DNA from: Lachnospiraceae bacterium EP-SM-12S-S03
GTDB taxonomy: Bacteria > Bacillota > Clostridia > Lachnospirales > Lachnospiraceae
Reading direction: 5' to 3'
Assembly (NCBI GenBank): GCA_020540725.1
Contig: JAJBSL010000008.1
Coordinates: forward strand, 51,020-115,019
Length of the DNA stretch: 64,000 nucleotides
Shown: positions 1 to 8,551 of the stretch, piece after piece
Position numbering within the stretch: position 1 is the stretch's first letter
How the letters are laid out: each line of letters starts with the position of its first letter
Made by a program: the position numbers and the translations under genes
The notes under the pieces: model-generated
Told to the model about the DNA's origin: nothing
Databases searched by the model: none
Seen by the model: the letters and a program-made list of their open reading frames with translations, nothing else

Positions 1-252
1 AATGCATCCACCCAATTTTTCATAAACCATGCGGATTTCATTTTCATATCCAGGCGCCTCTTTCATATGTAAGCGGAGTTTCTCTTCCGGTGGAAGACCC
101 GCATCTCCCTGCTGCCATACATCGCTTAAAAATATAGCATTTGCCATAGCCTGATATGTAGTTTCATCAAATTGGAAAGAGGACAAAAATGTTTCCCAAT
201 CGTATCGGACAAGAACATTTCCTAAATCAAAAATAACGATATTTCTTTTCAT
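1..252 (-). CDS. HAD-type hydrolase, N-terminal part, cut by window edge
   Basis: The first 84 codons of a minus-strand gene are visible; the rest lies beyond position 1. The protein starts MKRNIVIFDLGNVLVRYDWE. The FDLGNVL segment is the HAD motif I with the nucleophile Asp, in the variant (Asn after Gly) common in the YihX/epoxide-hydrolase-like branch. It is probably a cytosolic phosphatase acting on a small sugar phosphate or nucleotide, but the substrate cannot be read from this fragment. The start is the ATG at 250-252. ybaK ends only 20 bases away on the same strand, so the two are probably co-transcribed. Confidence 0.75.
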   Translation of the reverse strand, partial: MKRNIVIFDLGNVLVRYDWETFLSSFQFDETTYQAMANAIFLSDVWQQGDAGLPPEEKLRLHMKEAPGYENEIRMVYEKLGGCI

Positions 253-272
253 TCAAACCTTCCTTCTCTCAT

Positions 273-758
273 TCAAAATGTCACATCCGCAAATTCTGCG
301 TTGGCAGCTTTTTTAAGATCTTCCGGAGCAAGTTTTAACTGCATCCCGATTTTCCCACCGCTTACGATCATTTTATCCAGCAAAAGAGCTGATTCATCGA
401 TCACAGTTGGAAACTGTTTTTTCATGCCGATGGAAGTACATCCTCCCCGCACATAACCCGTCACTTTTGTCAAATCTTTCAGATGCAACATCTCCAACGA
501 TTTTTCTCCCACTACTTTGGCAGCTTTCTTAAAATCAATTTCTTCTGCAATGGGAATGACAAACACGTAGTTCGCCTTACTTTTCCCAACAGTTACCAAA
601 GTCTTGTACATTGTTTCCGGAGGTAGTCCGAGAATTCTGGCAGTCTGCATACCATCTGTAAATTCATCGCATTCATACGTCATCGTTTCAAATGGTATTT
701 TATGACTCTCCAAAATGCGCATTGCATTGGTCTTTACTTCTTTTTCCTTTTTTGCCAT
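273..758 (-). CDS. ybaK: Cys-tRNA(Pro)/Cys-tRNA(Cys) deacylase, YbaK/EbsC family
   Basis: A cytosolic editing protein of about 161 residues that hydrolyses cysteine wrongly attached to tRNA-Pro. The YbaK fold is recognisable from the N-terminal KTNAMRILESHKIPFE segment, the KTLVTVGKS strand with the catalytic-type Lys, and the C-terminal VRGGCTSIGMKKQFPTVID and VSGGKIGMQLKL blocks. Length is normal for the family. I place the start at the ATG at 756-758, because AAGGTG lies 6 bases upstream. An in-frame GTG three codons earlier lies inside that ribosome binding site. The RNase G gene ends 22 bases upstream on the same strand. Confidence 0.85.
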   Translation of the reverse strand: MAKKEKEVKTNAMRILESHKIPFETMTYECDEFTDGMQTARILGLPPETMYKTLVTVGKSKANYVFVIPIAEEIDFKKAAKVVGEKSLEMLHLKDLTKVTGYVRGGCTSIGMKKQFPTVIDESALLLDKMIVSGGKIGMQLKLAPEDLKKAANAEFADVTF

Positions 759-780
759 TTGTATCACCTTGTCTTTGTTT

Positions 781-1947
781 TTATCTTTCCTCGGAATATT
801 TCAATGCTTCATCCAGAGGTTTTCTTACTTTTTTTCGCGTCACTTCTACAAGCTGCAGTTTCGTCATATCCACAAGCGTTGTCTGTACCGGATCTTGATG
901 TAGATAATTTCGGAACGCTTCTAAAAGTTCTTCCATCTTATCTTTACTTTCCAGATTGACAAAATCGATCAGGATGATTCCTGACAAATTGCGAAGCCGG
1001 ATCTGTTTTGCCGCCTCTTTCGCCGCCTCGACATTTATTTTGAAATATACCTTATCATCCTTCTTCTTCCCGATACATTTGCCTGTATTCACATCGATAA
1101 CCGTAAGCGCTTCCGTTGGCTGGATCACAAGATATGCCCCCGACTTCATCCAAACTTTTTCTTTCAATGCATTCTGGATTCTAGCCTCAATACTATAAAG
1201 CTTGGAAAGCGGAAGAAGCTTATCTTTATAAAACCGAAGCTTTCCCATATCTTCTGGCTGTTCTTCTGAAAGATAACCTTTAATTTCTTCATAAAGACGG
1301 GCGTCTTCCACAACAATCTCTGTAAGTCCCTCCTGATAGATATTTTTCAAATCTACGATATAAGGTGGTGGAGCTTCTTTCAAACAACTAAAGCACACTC
1401 TCGTTTCTGATATTTTTTTGAGTTTTTCATACTCCTTGGCAAGTCTCCCGGCCTCTTTCTGCAATTCCTCTGAAGGGCAGTCTTTTGCATTAGTCCTTAT
1501 AATAAATCCATACTCTTCGCAAATATATGGTTCCAGAAGTTTTTTTAATGTTTCTCTTTTTTCTGATGGAATCTTATTTGATAAGCCGATACGTCCGTCT
1601 CCTTTTGTAAGAACACAATATTTCCCTGCGAGGCTAATCCGCCGCGTAACAGAAGGCTGCTTTGTTTTCATAGCTTCTTTACTGATCTGTACCATGAAAG
1701 CATCTCCCACACGAACGGGAAGACTTCCCTTCTCGTCCATATCATAGTAGCATTCCATGCCCTTTCCGATTTCAATAAAAGCAGCACGAATATTGGACAC
1801 GATTTTCTTTACTCTGCCAATGTAAATGCTTCCAAGTCGGTATGCGTTCGCATTCTCACTTACATGAAATTCTGCAATTTCATCATTTTCGATGAACGAA
1901 GTGATTATCTTATTCTCATATGTTGTAATTACTAATTTACGCTTCAA
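781..1947 (-). CDS. rng: Ribonuclease E/G family endoribonuclease
   Basis: A 388-residue RNase G-type enzyme for rRNA/mRNA processing in the cytosol. An S1-like RNA-binding segment covers about residues 38-100 (GSIYIGRVKK onwards). The catalytic core shows the two metal-binding Asp motifs, VIDVNTGK (Asp about 285) and ILIDFVNL (Asp about 328). The protein stops just after the TRKKVRKPL segment, so the C-terminal CPxC zinc-link that helps many RNase E/G proteins oligomerise is absent. The apparent start is TTG, with AGGAAAG just upstream, overlapping the DUF2344 stop by 11 bases. That points to translational coupling with the radical-SAM pair upstream. Confidence 0.88.
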   Translation of the reverse strand: MKRKLVITTYENKIITSFIENDEIAEFHVSENANAYRLGSIYIGRVKKIVSNIRAAFIEIGKGMECYYDMDEKGSLPVRVGDAFMVQISKEAMKTKQPSVTRRISLAGKYCVLTKGDGRIGLSNKIPSEKRETLKKLLEPYICEEYGFIIRTNAKDCPSEELQKEAGRLAKEYEKLKKISETRVCFSCLKEAPPPYIVDLKNIYQEGLTEIVVEDARLYEEIKGYLSEEQPEDMGKLRFYKDKLLPLSKLYSIEARIQNALKEKVWMKSGAYLVIQPTEALTVIDVNTGKCIGKKKDDKVYFKINVEAAKEAAKQIRLRNLSGIILIDFVNLESKDKMEELLEAFRNYLHQDPVQTTLVDMTKLQLVEVTRKKVRKPLDEALKYSEER

Positions 1948-2644
1948 TTTTCTTTCCTAAACTTTCCAGTGAAACAAATTTCTTTTCATCCTCTGTTCCT
2001 GCATTTGCATACACCTCCAAACGATGGTGGGCAAATGAAACGTTTTCTTTCTCTATACCAAGATAAACAGCAAGAGCTTCCATTACAAGCTCCGGCTTTA
2101 AGTTCTCTACACTTCCCGTTGCAATCAACATATAAACGCTGTTTTCTCTTATTTCAAATTTATAGATCATAGGTTTGATATCGACTTCTTTTTCACTCTT
2201 TTTCGTCGCTTTCCAAACCTTAATTTCGTCTTGAGCAATAAATGTTTCTGCCTGTTTTTCCCACCCCAAAGGGAAAGCTCCTGTTTTCACATTGGAAATG
2301 TAATCTGCAGCAGCTACAATGGACATTCCGGTTTCTTTCTTATTATCCGGTATTTCCACGAAACTTACAATATCAATTCCCTCTACCATTGTTTCATTCA
2401 ACTGTCTGACTGCCTGATCTGACGGAATACTCTTTGTCAGTTCGATATCAAAATATTCACCATCACTTGTCACGCCTACACCGAGCGGATTTGCAAAAGA
2501 CATGATCATATGCGGACTATACCCACCTGTAAATGCGATTGGAATATCCGCACGTCGCATTGCCTTCTGGAAGTAACGCATAATATCCAGATGACCGATA
2601 AACTTCATGGCACCGTACTTTCTAAATTTAATTCTTGCCTTCAA
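1937..2644 (-). CDS. TIGR03936/DUF2344 radical SAM-linked protein
   Basis: A cytosolic protein of about 235 residues. It matches the DUF2344 family by KARIKFRKYGAMKFIGHLD near the start, FTGGYSPHMIMSFANPLGVG, and a C-terminal KFVSLESLGKKIEA. In many Firmicutes it is encoded beside, or fused to, the large radical SAM protein upstream here, and it probably acts with it in RNA or protein modification; the reaction is not known to me. I choose the TTG at 2642-2644 as start, because a GGAGGAGG sequence lies about 6 bases upstream. A longer frame exists but would overlap the upstream gene more. Confidence 0.8.
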   Translation of the reverse strand: MKARIKFRKYGAMKFIGHLDIMRYFQKAMRRADIPIAFTGGYSPHMIMSFANPLGVGVTSDGEYFDIELTKSIPSDQAVRQLNETMVEGIDIVSFVEIPDNKKETGMSIVAAADYISNVKTGAFPLGWEKQAETFIAQDEIKVWKATKKSEKEVDIKPMIYKFEIRENSVYMLIATGSVENLKPELVMEALAVYLGIEKENVSFAHHRLEVYANAGTEDEKKFVSLESLGKKIEA

Positions 2645-4493
2645 TGCAGACTCCTCCTCCCCAAATTGCAGCACCGCATCCGGAACATCTCATCCGGCAG
2701 TTTGGTGTTACTTTTTCATTCATTGCACGATCCCACTCTCTTCGCAGGAATTTCTTTGTTACTCCAATATCGATAAAATCCCAAGGGAACACTTCATCCG
2801 CATCCCTTTCCCGCAGATTATAAAATGCAATATCTACTCCCGTATTTTCAAAAGCTTTCATCCAAAGGTCATTGTCAAAATACTCTGTCCACGAATCAAA
2901 GAGACAGCCAAGCTGATACGCTTCCAGGATGGTCTTTCCAACTCTCCTGTCTCCCCGCGCAAACACACCTTCTAAAACGGTAACATCCGCTTCATGCCAG
3001 TTATATTTCAGACTCTTTCTGTTGAGCTGCTCTTTCATTTCATTATTTACAATATGCGCTTTTCCAATATATTCTTCCTTTGTACACATCGTAGCCCATT
3101 GGAATGGCGTAAACGGTTTCGGAACGAAGAAAGACGTACTTGCCACAATCTGGCATTTCCCATTTCTCTGGTCTTTCGGTACTTCATAATATCTCTTGGC
3201 AACCTTTTCCGCAAGCCGGGCAATATCTTTCATATCTTCTTCCGTTTCAGTAGGAAGTCCAAGCATAAAATAAAGTTTGACCCTCTGCCAGCCGCCTTCA
3301 AATGCCTGTCCGGCACCTTCCAAAATGATTTCTTCTGTTAGTCCTTTATTAATAACATCACGGAGTCTCTGGGAACCCGCTTCCGGTGCAAATGTCAGAC
3401 TACTCTTACGAATATCCTGCACTTTCCCCATCACATCCAAGGAAAATGCATCAATACGAAGAGACGGCAGTGAAATATTGATTCCTTTCCCCTTAAATTC
3501 TTCAATCAAAAACGTTACAAGTCCTTCTAAATCCGTATAATCACTGGAACTTAAGGAACTCAGAGAAATCTCTTCATGTCCTGTACTCTTTAACATCTTA
3601 TAAGCATATTCTTTTAATTTTTCCAAATTCTTTTCTCTTGTCGGACGGTAGATCATACCTGCCTGACAAAAACGGCATCCACGGATACATCCTCGCATAA
3701 TTTCAAGAACAACTCTGTCCTGTGTCACTTTGATAAATGGCACCACCGGTTTTTCGGGATAGCAGGCATCTGTAATATCAAGTACCATCTGTTTCTTGAT
3801 CTTTTCCTGCGCATGTGAATTGTTTGGTTTAAAAGATGCAATCGTTCCATCTTCTTTATATTCTACATCATAGAAAGCAGGGACATAAAGTCCTTCAATT
3901 TCCGCAGCTTTCTCTAAGAATTCTTTTCTTGTTCCGCCTGATGCCTTATTCGCCTTGTAAGCCTCCAAAAGCTGGTCATATACTGTCTCTCCTTCTCCAA
4001 TATAGAAAATATCAAAGAAATCTGCAATCGGCTCTGGGTTATATGTGCATGGTCCTCCTCCTATTACGATCGGATCCTCTTCTTTCCTGTCTTTACTGAA
4101 AAGTTCAATTTGGCTCAAATCCAGGATCTGTAAAATATTCGTATAACACATTTCGTACTGAATCGTGATTCCTAAAAAGTCAAATTCTTTAATCGGATCC
4201 TGGGATTCCAATGCGAAAAGAGGAATATTCTGCTCTCTCATAATCCTGTCAAGATCTGTCCAAGGCGAATATACGCGTTCGCACCATGTATCTTCACGGC
4301 GGTTAAACATATCATATAAAATCTGAATCCCAAGATGGGACATACCGATCTCATATACATCCGGAAAGCACATAGCGAAACGGACATCCACCTCACTCTT
4401 GTCTTTCATCACCGAGTTCACTTCGTTCCCGATATAGCGGGCCGGCTTCTCGATTTTTAGTAATATTTCATCATTTAATGCAAGTTTTCTCAT
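2628..4493 (-). CDS. TIGR03960-type radical SAM protein (B12-binding-like N-terminus)
   Basis: A protein of about 621 residues. The N-terminal 200 residues resemble a B12-binding-type domain (VRFAMCFPDVYEIGMSHLG, DFLGITIQYEM, VIGGGPCTYNPEP). A radical SAM domain follows with the 4Fe-4S ligands Cys269, Cys273 and Cys276 in MRGCIRGCRFCQAG, then FAPEAGSQRLRDVIN and the SAM-site segment YFMLGLPTETEEDM. The C-terminus has extra cysteines (NCRMRCSGCGA). It is paired with the DUF2344 gene, overlapping by 17 bases. The start is the ATG at 4491-4493, preceded by AAGGAAA; an upstream in-frame ATG lacks a ribosome site. The substrate is unknown. Confidence 0.85.
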   Translation of the reverse strand: MRKLALNDEILLKIEKPARYIGNEVNSVMKDKSEVDVRFAMCFPDVYEIGMSHLGIQILYDMFNRREDTWCERVYSPWTDLDRIMREQNIPLFALESQDPIKEFDFLGITIQYEMCYTNILQILDLSQIELFSKDRKEEDPIVIGGGPCTYNPEPIADFFDIFYIGEGETVYDQLLEAYKANKASGGTRKEFLEKAAEIEGLYVPAFYDVEYKEDGTIASFKPNNSHAQEKIKKQMVLDITDACYPEKPVVPFIKVTQDRVVLEIMRGCIRGCRFCQAGMIYRPTREKNLEKLKEYAYKMLKSTGHEEISLSSLSSSDYTDLEGLVTFLIEEFKGKGINISLPSLRIDAFSLDVMGKVQDIRKSSLTFAPEAGSQRLRDVINKGLTEEIILEGAGQAFEGGWQRVKLYFMLGLPTETEEDMKDIARLAEKVAKRYYEVPKDQRNGKCQIVASTSFFVPKPFTPFQWATMCTKEEYIGKAHIVNNEMKEQLNRKSLKYNWHEADVTVLEGVFARGDRRVGKTILEAYQLGCLFDSWTEYFDNDLWMKAFENTGVDIAFYNLRERDADEVFPWDFIDIGVTKKFLRREWDRAMNEKVTPNCRMRCSGCGAAIWGGGVCIEGKN

Positions 4494-4770
4494 ATATTTC
4501 CTTTCTGTTTTTATGTATATTTCACAAATTCTTTCGAACCTGTTTTGACTTTTCAAAGTGAAAAATCGATATTTTTATGTTGTTTTTCGTATGTAAATTT
4601 TACTGATTTTATGTGTTTTTCGCTTAAAAATCCGGTTTGGTCATTTTTCTCATATTTGCCTTACTATTCATTACCAGAAAACACCATGCATAATTCTACA
4701 ACACGATACAACATTACAGAAGCATCTGATATGTGATTGAACTCATCCAATCTACACCATTATATACATT

Positions 4771-4985
4771 TTAGGGAAGAACTTCAAGCAAATATCTTTC
4801 GTCAAGCGGAATCAATTGTACGGTGTTATGTTTAGGCAAACTATTTAAATGTACTCTTCCTGCATAAGTTCGATGACTGTATATATAAGTGGTGAGTTAG
4901 GATCCTTCGTTGGATGTATTCTAAGGTAAGGTATCTCAGCATCCAAATTTACAGAAGAGACATCAAGTGATAACAATTATCATTT
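4771..4985 (-). pseudogene. Possible decayed gene fragment, two frames
   Basis: On the minus strand, one frame reads LDAEIPYLRIHPTKDPNSPL and then stops at 4845-4847. An overlapping frame reads SHRTYAGRVHLNSLPKHNTV and continues to a stop at 4771-4773. Both stretches have protein-like composition, and they would join into one reading frame with a single frameshift near 4876. There is no start codon and no ribosome binding site. I do not recognise the family. Chance open frames in AT-rich DNA cannot be excluded. Confidence 0.3.
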
Positions 4986-5081
4986 GTTGAGTCTGTTTTC
5001 TCAAATAACTAGAGTGAATTCAATATACGCACTATGGTGCGTTTACCTCTTCTGTGTCAATTGTTATCGTTCTGTAAATTT
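4945..5081. repeat. Long-range inverted repeat in gene-poor region
   Basis: AAATTTACAGAA (4945-4956) and GATAACAATT (4969-4978) are exactly complementary to TTCTGTAAATTT (5070-5081) and AATTGTTATC (5059-5068), with a 12-base insertion in the left arm. The loop of about 80 bases contains a small hairpin, CGCAC TATG GTGCG. The arrangement could be the fold of an untranslated RNA or the ends of a degraded mobile element. Confidence 0.45.
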
Positions 5082-5088
5082 AGGCATG

Positions 5089-5117
5089 GAAAAAGGACAG
5101 CCTTTCTGACTGTCCTC
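5089..5117 (-). terminator. Rho-independent terminator
   Basis: Read on the minus strand, AGGACAG and CTGTCCT form a 7-bp stem followed by TTTTT. It lies about 250 bases beyond the end of the SEC-C gene and is probably its terminator, or that of a lost gene in between. Confidence 0.7.
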
Positions 5118-5364
5118 ACATACCTTTATATGCCGGAATAAAACAATTCCTTCTCAATTCTCTCTGGCGAATACAAAAATAACCATCTCTATGTACGGAT
5201 CAGGTCACCCGTCCATCTATTTTTACCTACTTCATCTAGTGTTATTCTGTCCGTATAGTCCGCAGAAACAGCGTAAAAACGCACAAAACAGCTCTCAATA
5301 TCCTTATAAATAGTAGCTCACGAAATATTCCACTCTCGTAACTGGTCCAAAACCTTTCTTAGCA

Positions 5365-6618
5365 TCAATTATTCTTTCCACAACATTTTTTATATTTCTT
5401 TCCTGAGCCACATGGACACGGATCATTTGGATATATTTTCTTTTCTACTCTTATTGCTTCCTCGTTCAGCCCTCTCGGAAACATTGTTGTGTGGCTAACA
5501 TCTGTATTTCCATTTAAGTCAACCGGCACCCCCATAGCCTGCAACTGTGGTGCAGCATCCTTTAAAATTGCAGCCGCATTAGAACTTGCTGGAACAATTG
5601 TTGGCACTTTATTGACAGGAATTTTTCTTGCCATTTCACTTGGTTTGTACCCTCTGTTCTCTTTCATTCGGGTATTATTGTGTGCCACCACAAGTAACTC
5701 TAGCAATTCATTTATCATCTTCTCTTCAAATTCAATATTGGCTTCCGTCATTTTATTGATAATTTTTGACGGCGATTCTCCTTCATAACTATTTGCCCAT
5801 ATCTGCAGACACCATGTCACTGCCTGTTCATAAGGAAGCCTTAATTTCTTAATGAAAAAAGATTCCAGTTTTTTATATTCAGACGAACTTGCCTCATATC
5901 CGATTCTACATATCTCATCTATCTGCTGTGCCGATGGAATATAAAAATCTTTATCCATCTGTTGTCGAAGCAAGTAACCCAATTCCTCATCCTCAAACAG
6001 TTGTAAATGCACAAATATTCCTTTTTCTGAGTATAAGGGATTCTCTTTTGGCCATCCTTTCATCCCAAGTCTGTCCATTGTAAAAAGACACGATTCCACA
6101 ATATCAACCGGCATTTCCCAAAGCATTTCTATCATTTCATCTATAGAGCATTTCACTTTCTGCCTATACATTTCATAGATAACTTCGATCGGTGCTATTC
6201 CATAATATTGTATAAAAAAATGTATGCATTTTACCATCCACCCTTTTCTACACTGCTTCAATCGAAATACCTCATCATCTATTTTGGAAAAGGCAACAGC
6301 AACATCTTCAAATACACAAAATCTGTCAGTAGGATTTTCAAAATATCCAATCCAGTATCTGTAAAGCTGCATCGCATCTACCACTTCATTTACAGAAACA
6401 GCGGTAGGGGAAATACAAGCTTTCCGAAATAAATTCATCTGTTCCTTTGTAAGGCATGCCAATCTGCTTCTTAGCATTTCTTCTGTGCAAAAATTATCAA
6501 CAATTCTATCTATTAAATCAGCTTTTCGGAGTCCTGAACATTTTCTGATTTCAAAACTTCTTGCCTGTTCTAATAGTTCTTCTTTTGTATATTCTGTCAA
6601 ATATTCTCTTAATAACAT
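5365..6618 (-). CDS. SEC-C motif protein with SAP/Rho-N-like N-terminus
   Basis: A 417-residue cytosolic protein. The C-terminal 20 residues ([18 protein letters not shown]) are a canonical zinc-binding SEC-C motif, as at the end of SecA, here attached to a different protein. The N-terminus ([20 protein letters not shown], then [11 protein letters not shown]) resembles a SAP or Rho-N helix-extension-helix, which often binds nucleic acids. The roughly 330 residues between are helical, charged and unfamiliar. The zinc motif may recruit the protein to ribosomes or SecB-like partners, but this is inference. The gene ends with a downstream terminator and lies 24 bases after the YkgJ-type gene. Confidence 0.75.
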   Translation of the reverse strand: MLLREYLTEYTKEELLEQARSFEIRKCSGLRKADLIDRIVDNFCTEEMLRSRLACLTKEQMNLFRKACISPTAVSVNEVVDAMQLYRYWIGYFENPTDRFCVFEDVAVAFSKIDDEVFRLKQCRKGWMVKCIHFFIQYYGIAPIEVIYEMYRQKVKCSIDEMIEMLWEMPVDIVESCLFTMDRLGMKGWPKENPLYSEKGIFVHLQLFEDEELGYLLRQQMDKDFYIPSAQQIDEICRIGYEASSSEYKKLESFFIKKLRLPYEQAVTWCLQIWANSYEGESPSKIINKMTEANIEFEEKMINELLELLVVAHNNTRMKENRGYKPSEMARKIPVNKVPTIVPASSNAAAILKDAAPQLQAMGVPVDLNGNTDVSHTTMFPRGLNEEAIRVEKKIYPNDPCPCGSGKKYKKCCGKNN

Positions 6619-6642
6619 TTCTGCTCCCTGTCTACTTATATT

Positions 6643-7152
6643 TCATCTTCTATAACCAAATCCATATTCTTTTTTTAATCTCTCATATATTTCAAATGCG
6701 ATCGGACAGACTTCTACCGCTTCCAATACACTGTACAAACTTTGTAACCGCCCTGGCTGATCCGTATATGGATATTTCCTGCAATTCTCAGGTTTATATT
6801 TTCCTAGCTTACAGTTTCCGTCTTCTTCCAGAAAATCACATGGATGATGCTTGGTTACATATGTATTTTCACTTTCTTTTTTTATCAAATAAAAACTTAT
6901 AAGCTCTTCCTTCGTAATTCCCAAATAATCTGCGTCTTTCTCCATATCTTCTTCAGGAATACTTCCGCAGTACATCTTACAACAATTCCTACATCTGCTG
7001 CAGTCGTAATTTGCAAACAACTCTTCATGAAGTTTTTTGAACTGCTTGTCCAATTCTTTTTCATCTGCATTGCATTTTAAAAATGTACGAAATTCAATAT
7101 TTTCATTTTCCCTTTTCTTGGCCTCAAATTTTACTTTTCTTGGTACAATCAT
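6643..7152 (-). CDS. YkgJ-type cysteine-cluster protein (zinc/iron chelating)
   Basis: A 169-residue protein with the UPF0153/YkgJ cysteine cluster: CSRCRNCCKMYC (Cys51, 54, 57, 58, 62), then HPCDFLEEDGNCKLGKYKPE and NCRKYPY, and a late VCPIAFE. The family is thought to bind zinc or an iron-sulfur cluster; the exact role is not settled. Length is typical. A good ribosome binding site (GAGGTG) lies just before the ATG at 7150-7152. The SEC-C gene follows in the same direction with a short gap, so the two zinc-motif proteins may be co-expressed. Confidence 0.8.
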   Translation of the reverse strand: MIVPRKVKFEAKKRENENIEFRTFLKCNADEKELDKQFKKLHEELFANYDCSRCRNCCKMYCGSIPEEDMEKDADYLGITKEELISFYLIKKESENTYVTKHHPCDFLEEDGNCKLGKYKPENCRKYPYTDQPGRLQSLYSVLEAVEVCPIAFEIYERLKKEYGFGYRR

Positions 7153-7323
7153 ATTATCACCTCATCTTTCTGTAACATTTCATCTTTTTCGAACACGGAA
7201 CTTATTCCTGTTCAACTCTGTCCCGTCCAATTTATCCCTTACATACTTTCAAGAAAATATTGCACAAAAGTGAATTTTTTACTTCTTTAATTTTTACTTA
7301 AAATTTTGTTTTTCCCCATGAGT

Positions 7324-7358
7324 AAAAAAGCACTACCGCCTTTACGATAATGCCTTTT
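7324..7358 (-). terminator. Rho-independent terminator after MNT/HEPN locus
   Basis: On the minus strand, AAGGCATTATCG pairs with CGGTAGTGCTTT (with some G-T pairs) and is followed by six T. It sits 8 bases beyond the HEPN stop codon. Confidence 0.7.
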
Positions 7359-7365
7359 CTTATCT

Positions 7366-7754
7366 TTATTTGTTCCAACATTCTTCCAAATAAGGTTCTA
7401 TCATTTCAAGCACCTTTTCTGCCTTTTCAATCTGTTCTATAGCCTGCTCCTTTGATATGATAATAAAATCCTGATAATCTGCTTTTTCTCTCAGACGGTA
7501 TGCAGTATCAACCAGTTTTGAAATACTTTTATCAAAAACTCCCTCTTTTACATAGGTTCTGTTAAAAAGGCAATTACCCCGGAATGTTTACTGGAATCAA
7601 ATTCTGCCAAAGCTGTGACGGAACGAAGCCCATGAAAAATAGCATAATAAGAGCGATTAACAGAAGCTTTGAATCTACCATCTTTCATAAGCAACTGTGC
7701 TGTTTCCAAATCCTCTTTAGCTGATTGGAAACGGTATTTTGATAAATCAATCAT
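7366..7754 (-). pseudogene. HEPN-domain toxin (HepT-like), frameshifted
   Basis: The start MIDLSKYRFQSAKEDLETAQ overlaps the upstream nucleotidyltransferase stop by ATGA, as in intact MNT/HEPN pairs. The HEPN RNase motif R-x6-H is present (Arg34 to His41 in NRSYYAIFHG). After HSGVIAF the frame runs into a stop (LTEPM). The next frame continues the expected sequence, NRTYVKEGVFDKSISKLVDT, to a stop at 7366-7368, with total length as usual for the family. One T is missing from the run at 7564-7568. The product would lose its C-terminal third. A sequencing error in the short homopolymer is the alternative. Confidence 0.8.
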
Positions 7755-8076
7755 GCTGCCTTCCATAAAACAATGCCCTCCTTATTCACATTCTTATAAA
7801 ACGGAGTGACTTTTTCCCATTTTTAAAAACTGCATAATCAATATCAATAACAGAAAATACCTTATCATATTTTAAGTTTAAATCTACAATCAGATCGGAC
7901 AGCTTATCTTCTGTACTTTCATTCAGATTTCCATTTAACAATAAAGCAACATCTACATCGGATTCAGACGTATTCGTTCCTCTTGCATAGGAACCATATA
8001 ATACAATTCGAATAACCTGGGTATTAAAAATAGCAAGAATTCCTTCTACTAATTCGTTTAATGCATTTGTATCCAT
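7751..8076 (-). pseudogene. MNT-domain nucleotidyltransferase antitoxin, frameshifted near the C-terminus
   Basis: The active-site motif GS-x10-DxD is intact (Gly28, Ser29, Asp40, Asp42: GSYARGTNTSESDVDV). In MntA/HepT systems this enzyme adds AMP to the HEPN toxin and silences it. Reading in frame stops early after KNGKKSLRFIRM. The adjacent frame gives the expected family ending WEKVTPFYKNVNKEGIVLW, closing with a TGA that overlaps the HEPN ATG. One base is missing in the A/T run at 7817-7829. The catalytic part is unaffected; only the last 20-25 residues change. The gene has its own good promoter. Confidence 0.8.
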
Positions 8077-8099
8077 AAGCTGTACCTCCTTCTAGTTTT

Positions 8100-8128
8100 A
8101 TTATATCGTTCATTTTTTTCAACGTCAA
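8100..8128 (-). promoter_or_regulatory. Promoter of the MNT/HEPN pair
   Basis: On the minus strand there is a -35 TTGACG (8123-8128), a 17-base spacer and a -10 TATAAT (8100-8105). An AGAAGGAGG ribosome site and the ATG at 8074-8076 follow. Confidence 0.8.
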
Positions 8129-8305
8129 CGCATTTCGCAAAAGAGAAGTTTAGCTTGTATATTCGTAAAAATAGTAGCATCATTATTTTTATCATAACAT
8201 TTGGGTATAAATAAGCTCATTATAATAGTTAAAGCAAAAGTAACCAATATAAAAATTGCCAAATCTTTTTTTCTCCTTGTTGGTTAGCACTTTATTGTCT
8301 TTCAT
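8125..8305 (-). pseudogene. Remnant of a membrane protein N-terminus (CPBP-like), frameshifted
   Basis: The minus strand starts MKDNKVLTNKEKK at 8305. After a run of seven A, the other frame continues DLAIFILVTFALTIIMSLFI, a clear membrane helix, then PKCYDKNNDATIFTNIQAKL and a stop at 8125-8127. With one A fewer, the two halves join into a protein of about 59 residues. Its start looks like the N-terminus of CPBP intramembrane proteases, which are over 200 residues long, so this is probably a truncated relic. The family assignment is tentative. Confidence 0.45.
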
Positions 8306-8551
8306 ATACTTTCCCCCGTAAATCAAAGTTAAATAAATTTCCTTCTTTAGTAAAATATATTATGATAATGATATAACATAGTCCAAAATAGTTTTCAATA
8401 CTTTTTGTAATGGTTGTTAAAAGCATGGCATTCAAATTTTTTACCTTTACTCTCTATAGGAATTTCAACCATCATAAAAACACGAGCGCTCAATCCTTAC
8501 AGATTTTACTCTCGTGTTTCACTCTTTCATAAAATAGCTTTATTCCATTAT
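8306..8551. other. Intergenic region with terminator
   Basis: AT-rich sequence between the membrane-protein relic and the gene at 8552. Apart from the terminator listed separately, I see no gene, no repeat and no clear promoter. Confidence 0.6.
8476..8519 (-). terminator. Terminator after the sucrose operon/8552 gene
   Basis: On the minus strand, AAACACGAG and CTCGTGTTT form a 9-bp stem around a loop of about 24 bases and are followed by TTTTTAT. It lies about 35 bases past the stop codon of the gene at 8552. Confidence 0.65.

Larger units (their letters stand above)
4494..5364. other. Long gene-poor stretch with decayed coding traces
   Basis: About 870 bases without an intact gene. The right part just before the radical SAM gene is T/A-rich and probably contains its promoter, although no convincing -35/-10 pair stands out. 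The middle contains two open minus-strand stretches in different frames (see the pseudogene entry), a long-range inverted repeat and a terminator at 5089-5117. A further open minus frame without a start codon lies at 5192-5317 and reads DIESCFVRFYAVSADYTDRI near its beginning. It may be another fragment of a lost gene. No RNA gene was recognised. Confidence 0.5.

Noticed and set aside
5192..5317. Short open minus-strand frame ending WTGDLIRT
   Set aside because: No start codon or ribosome site, and a stop directly upstream; kept only as a possible fragment in the region note.
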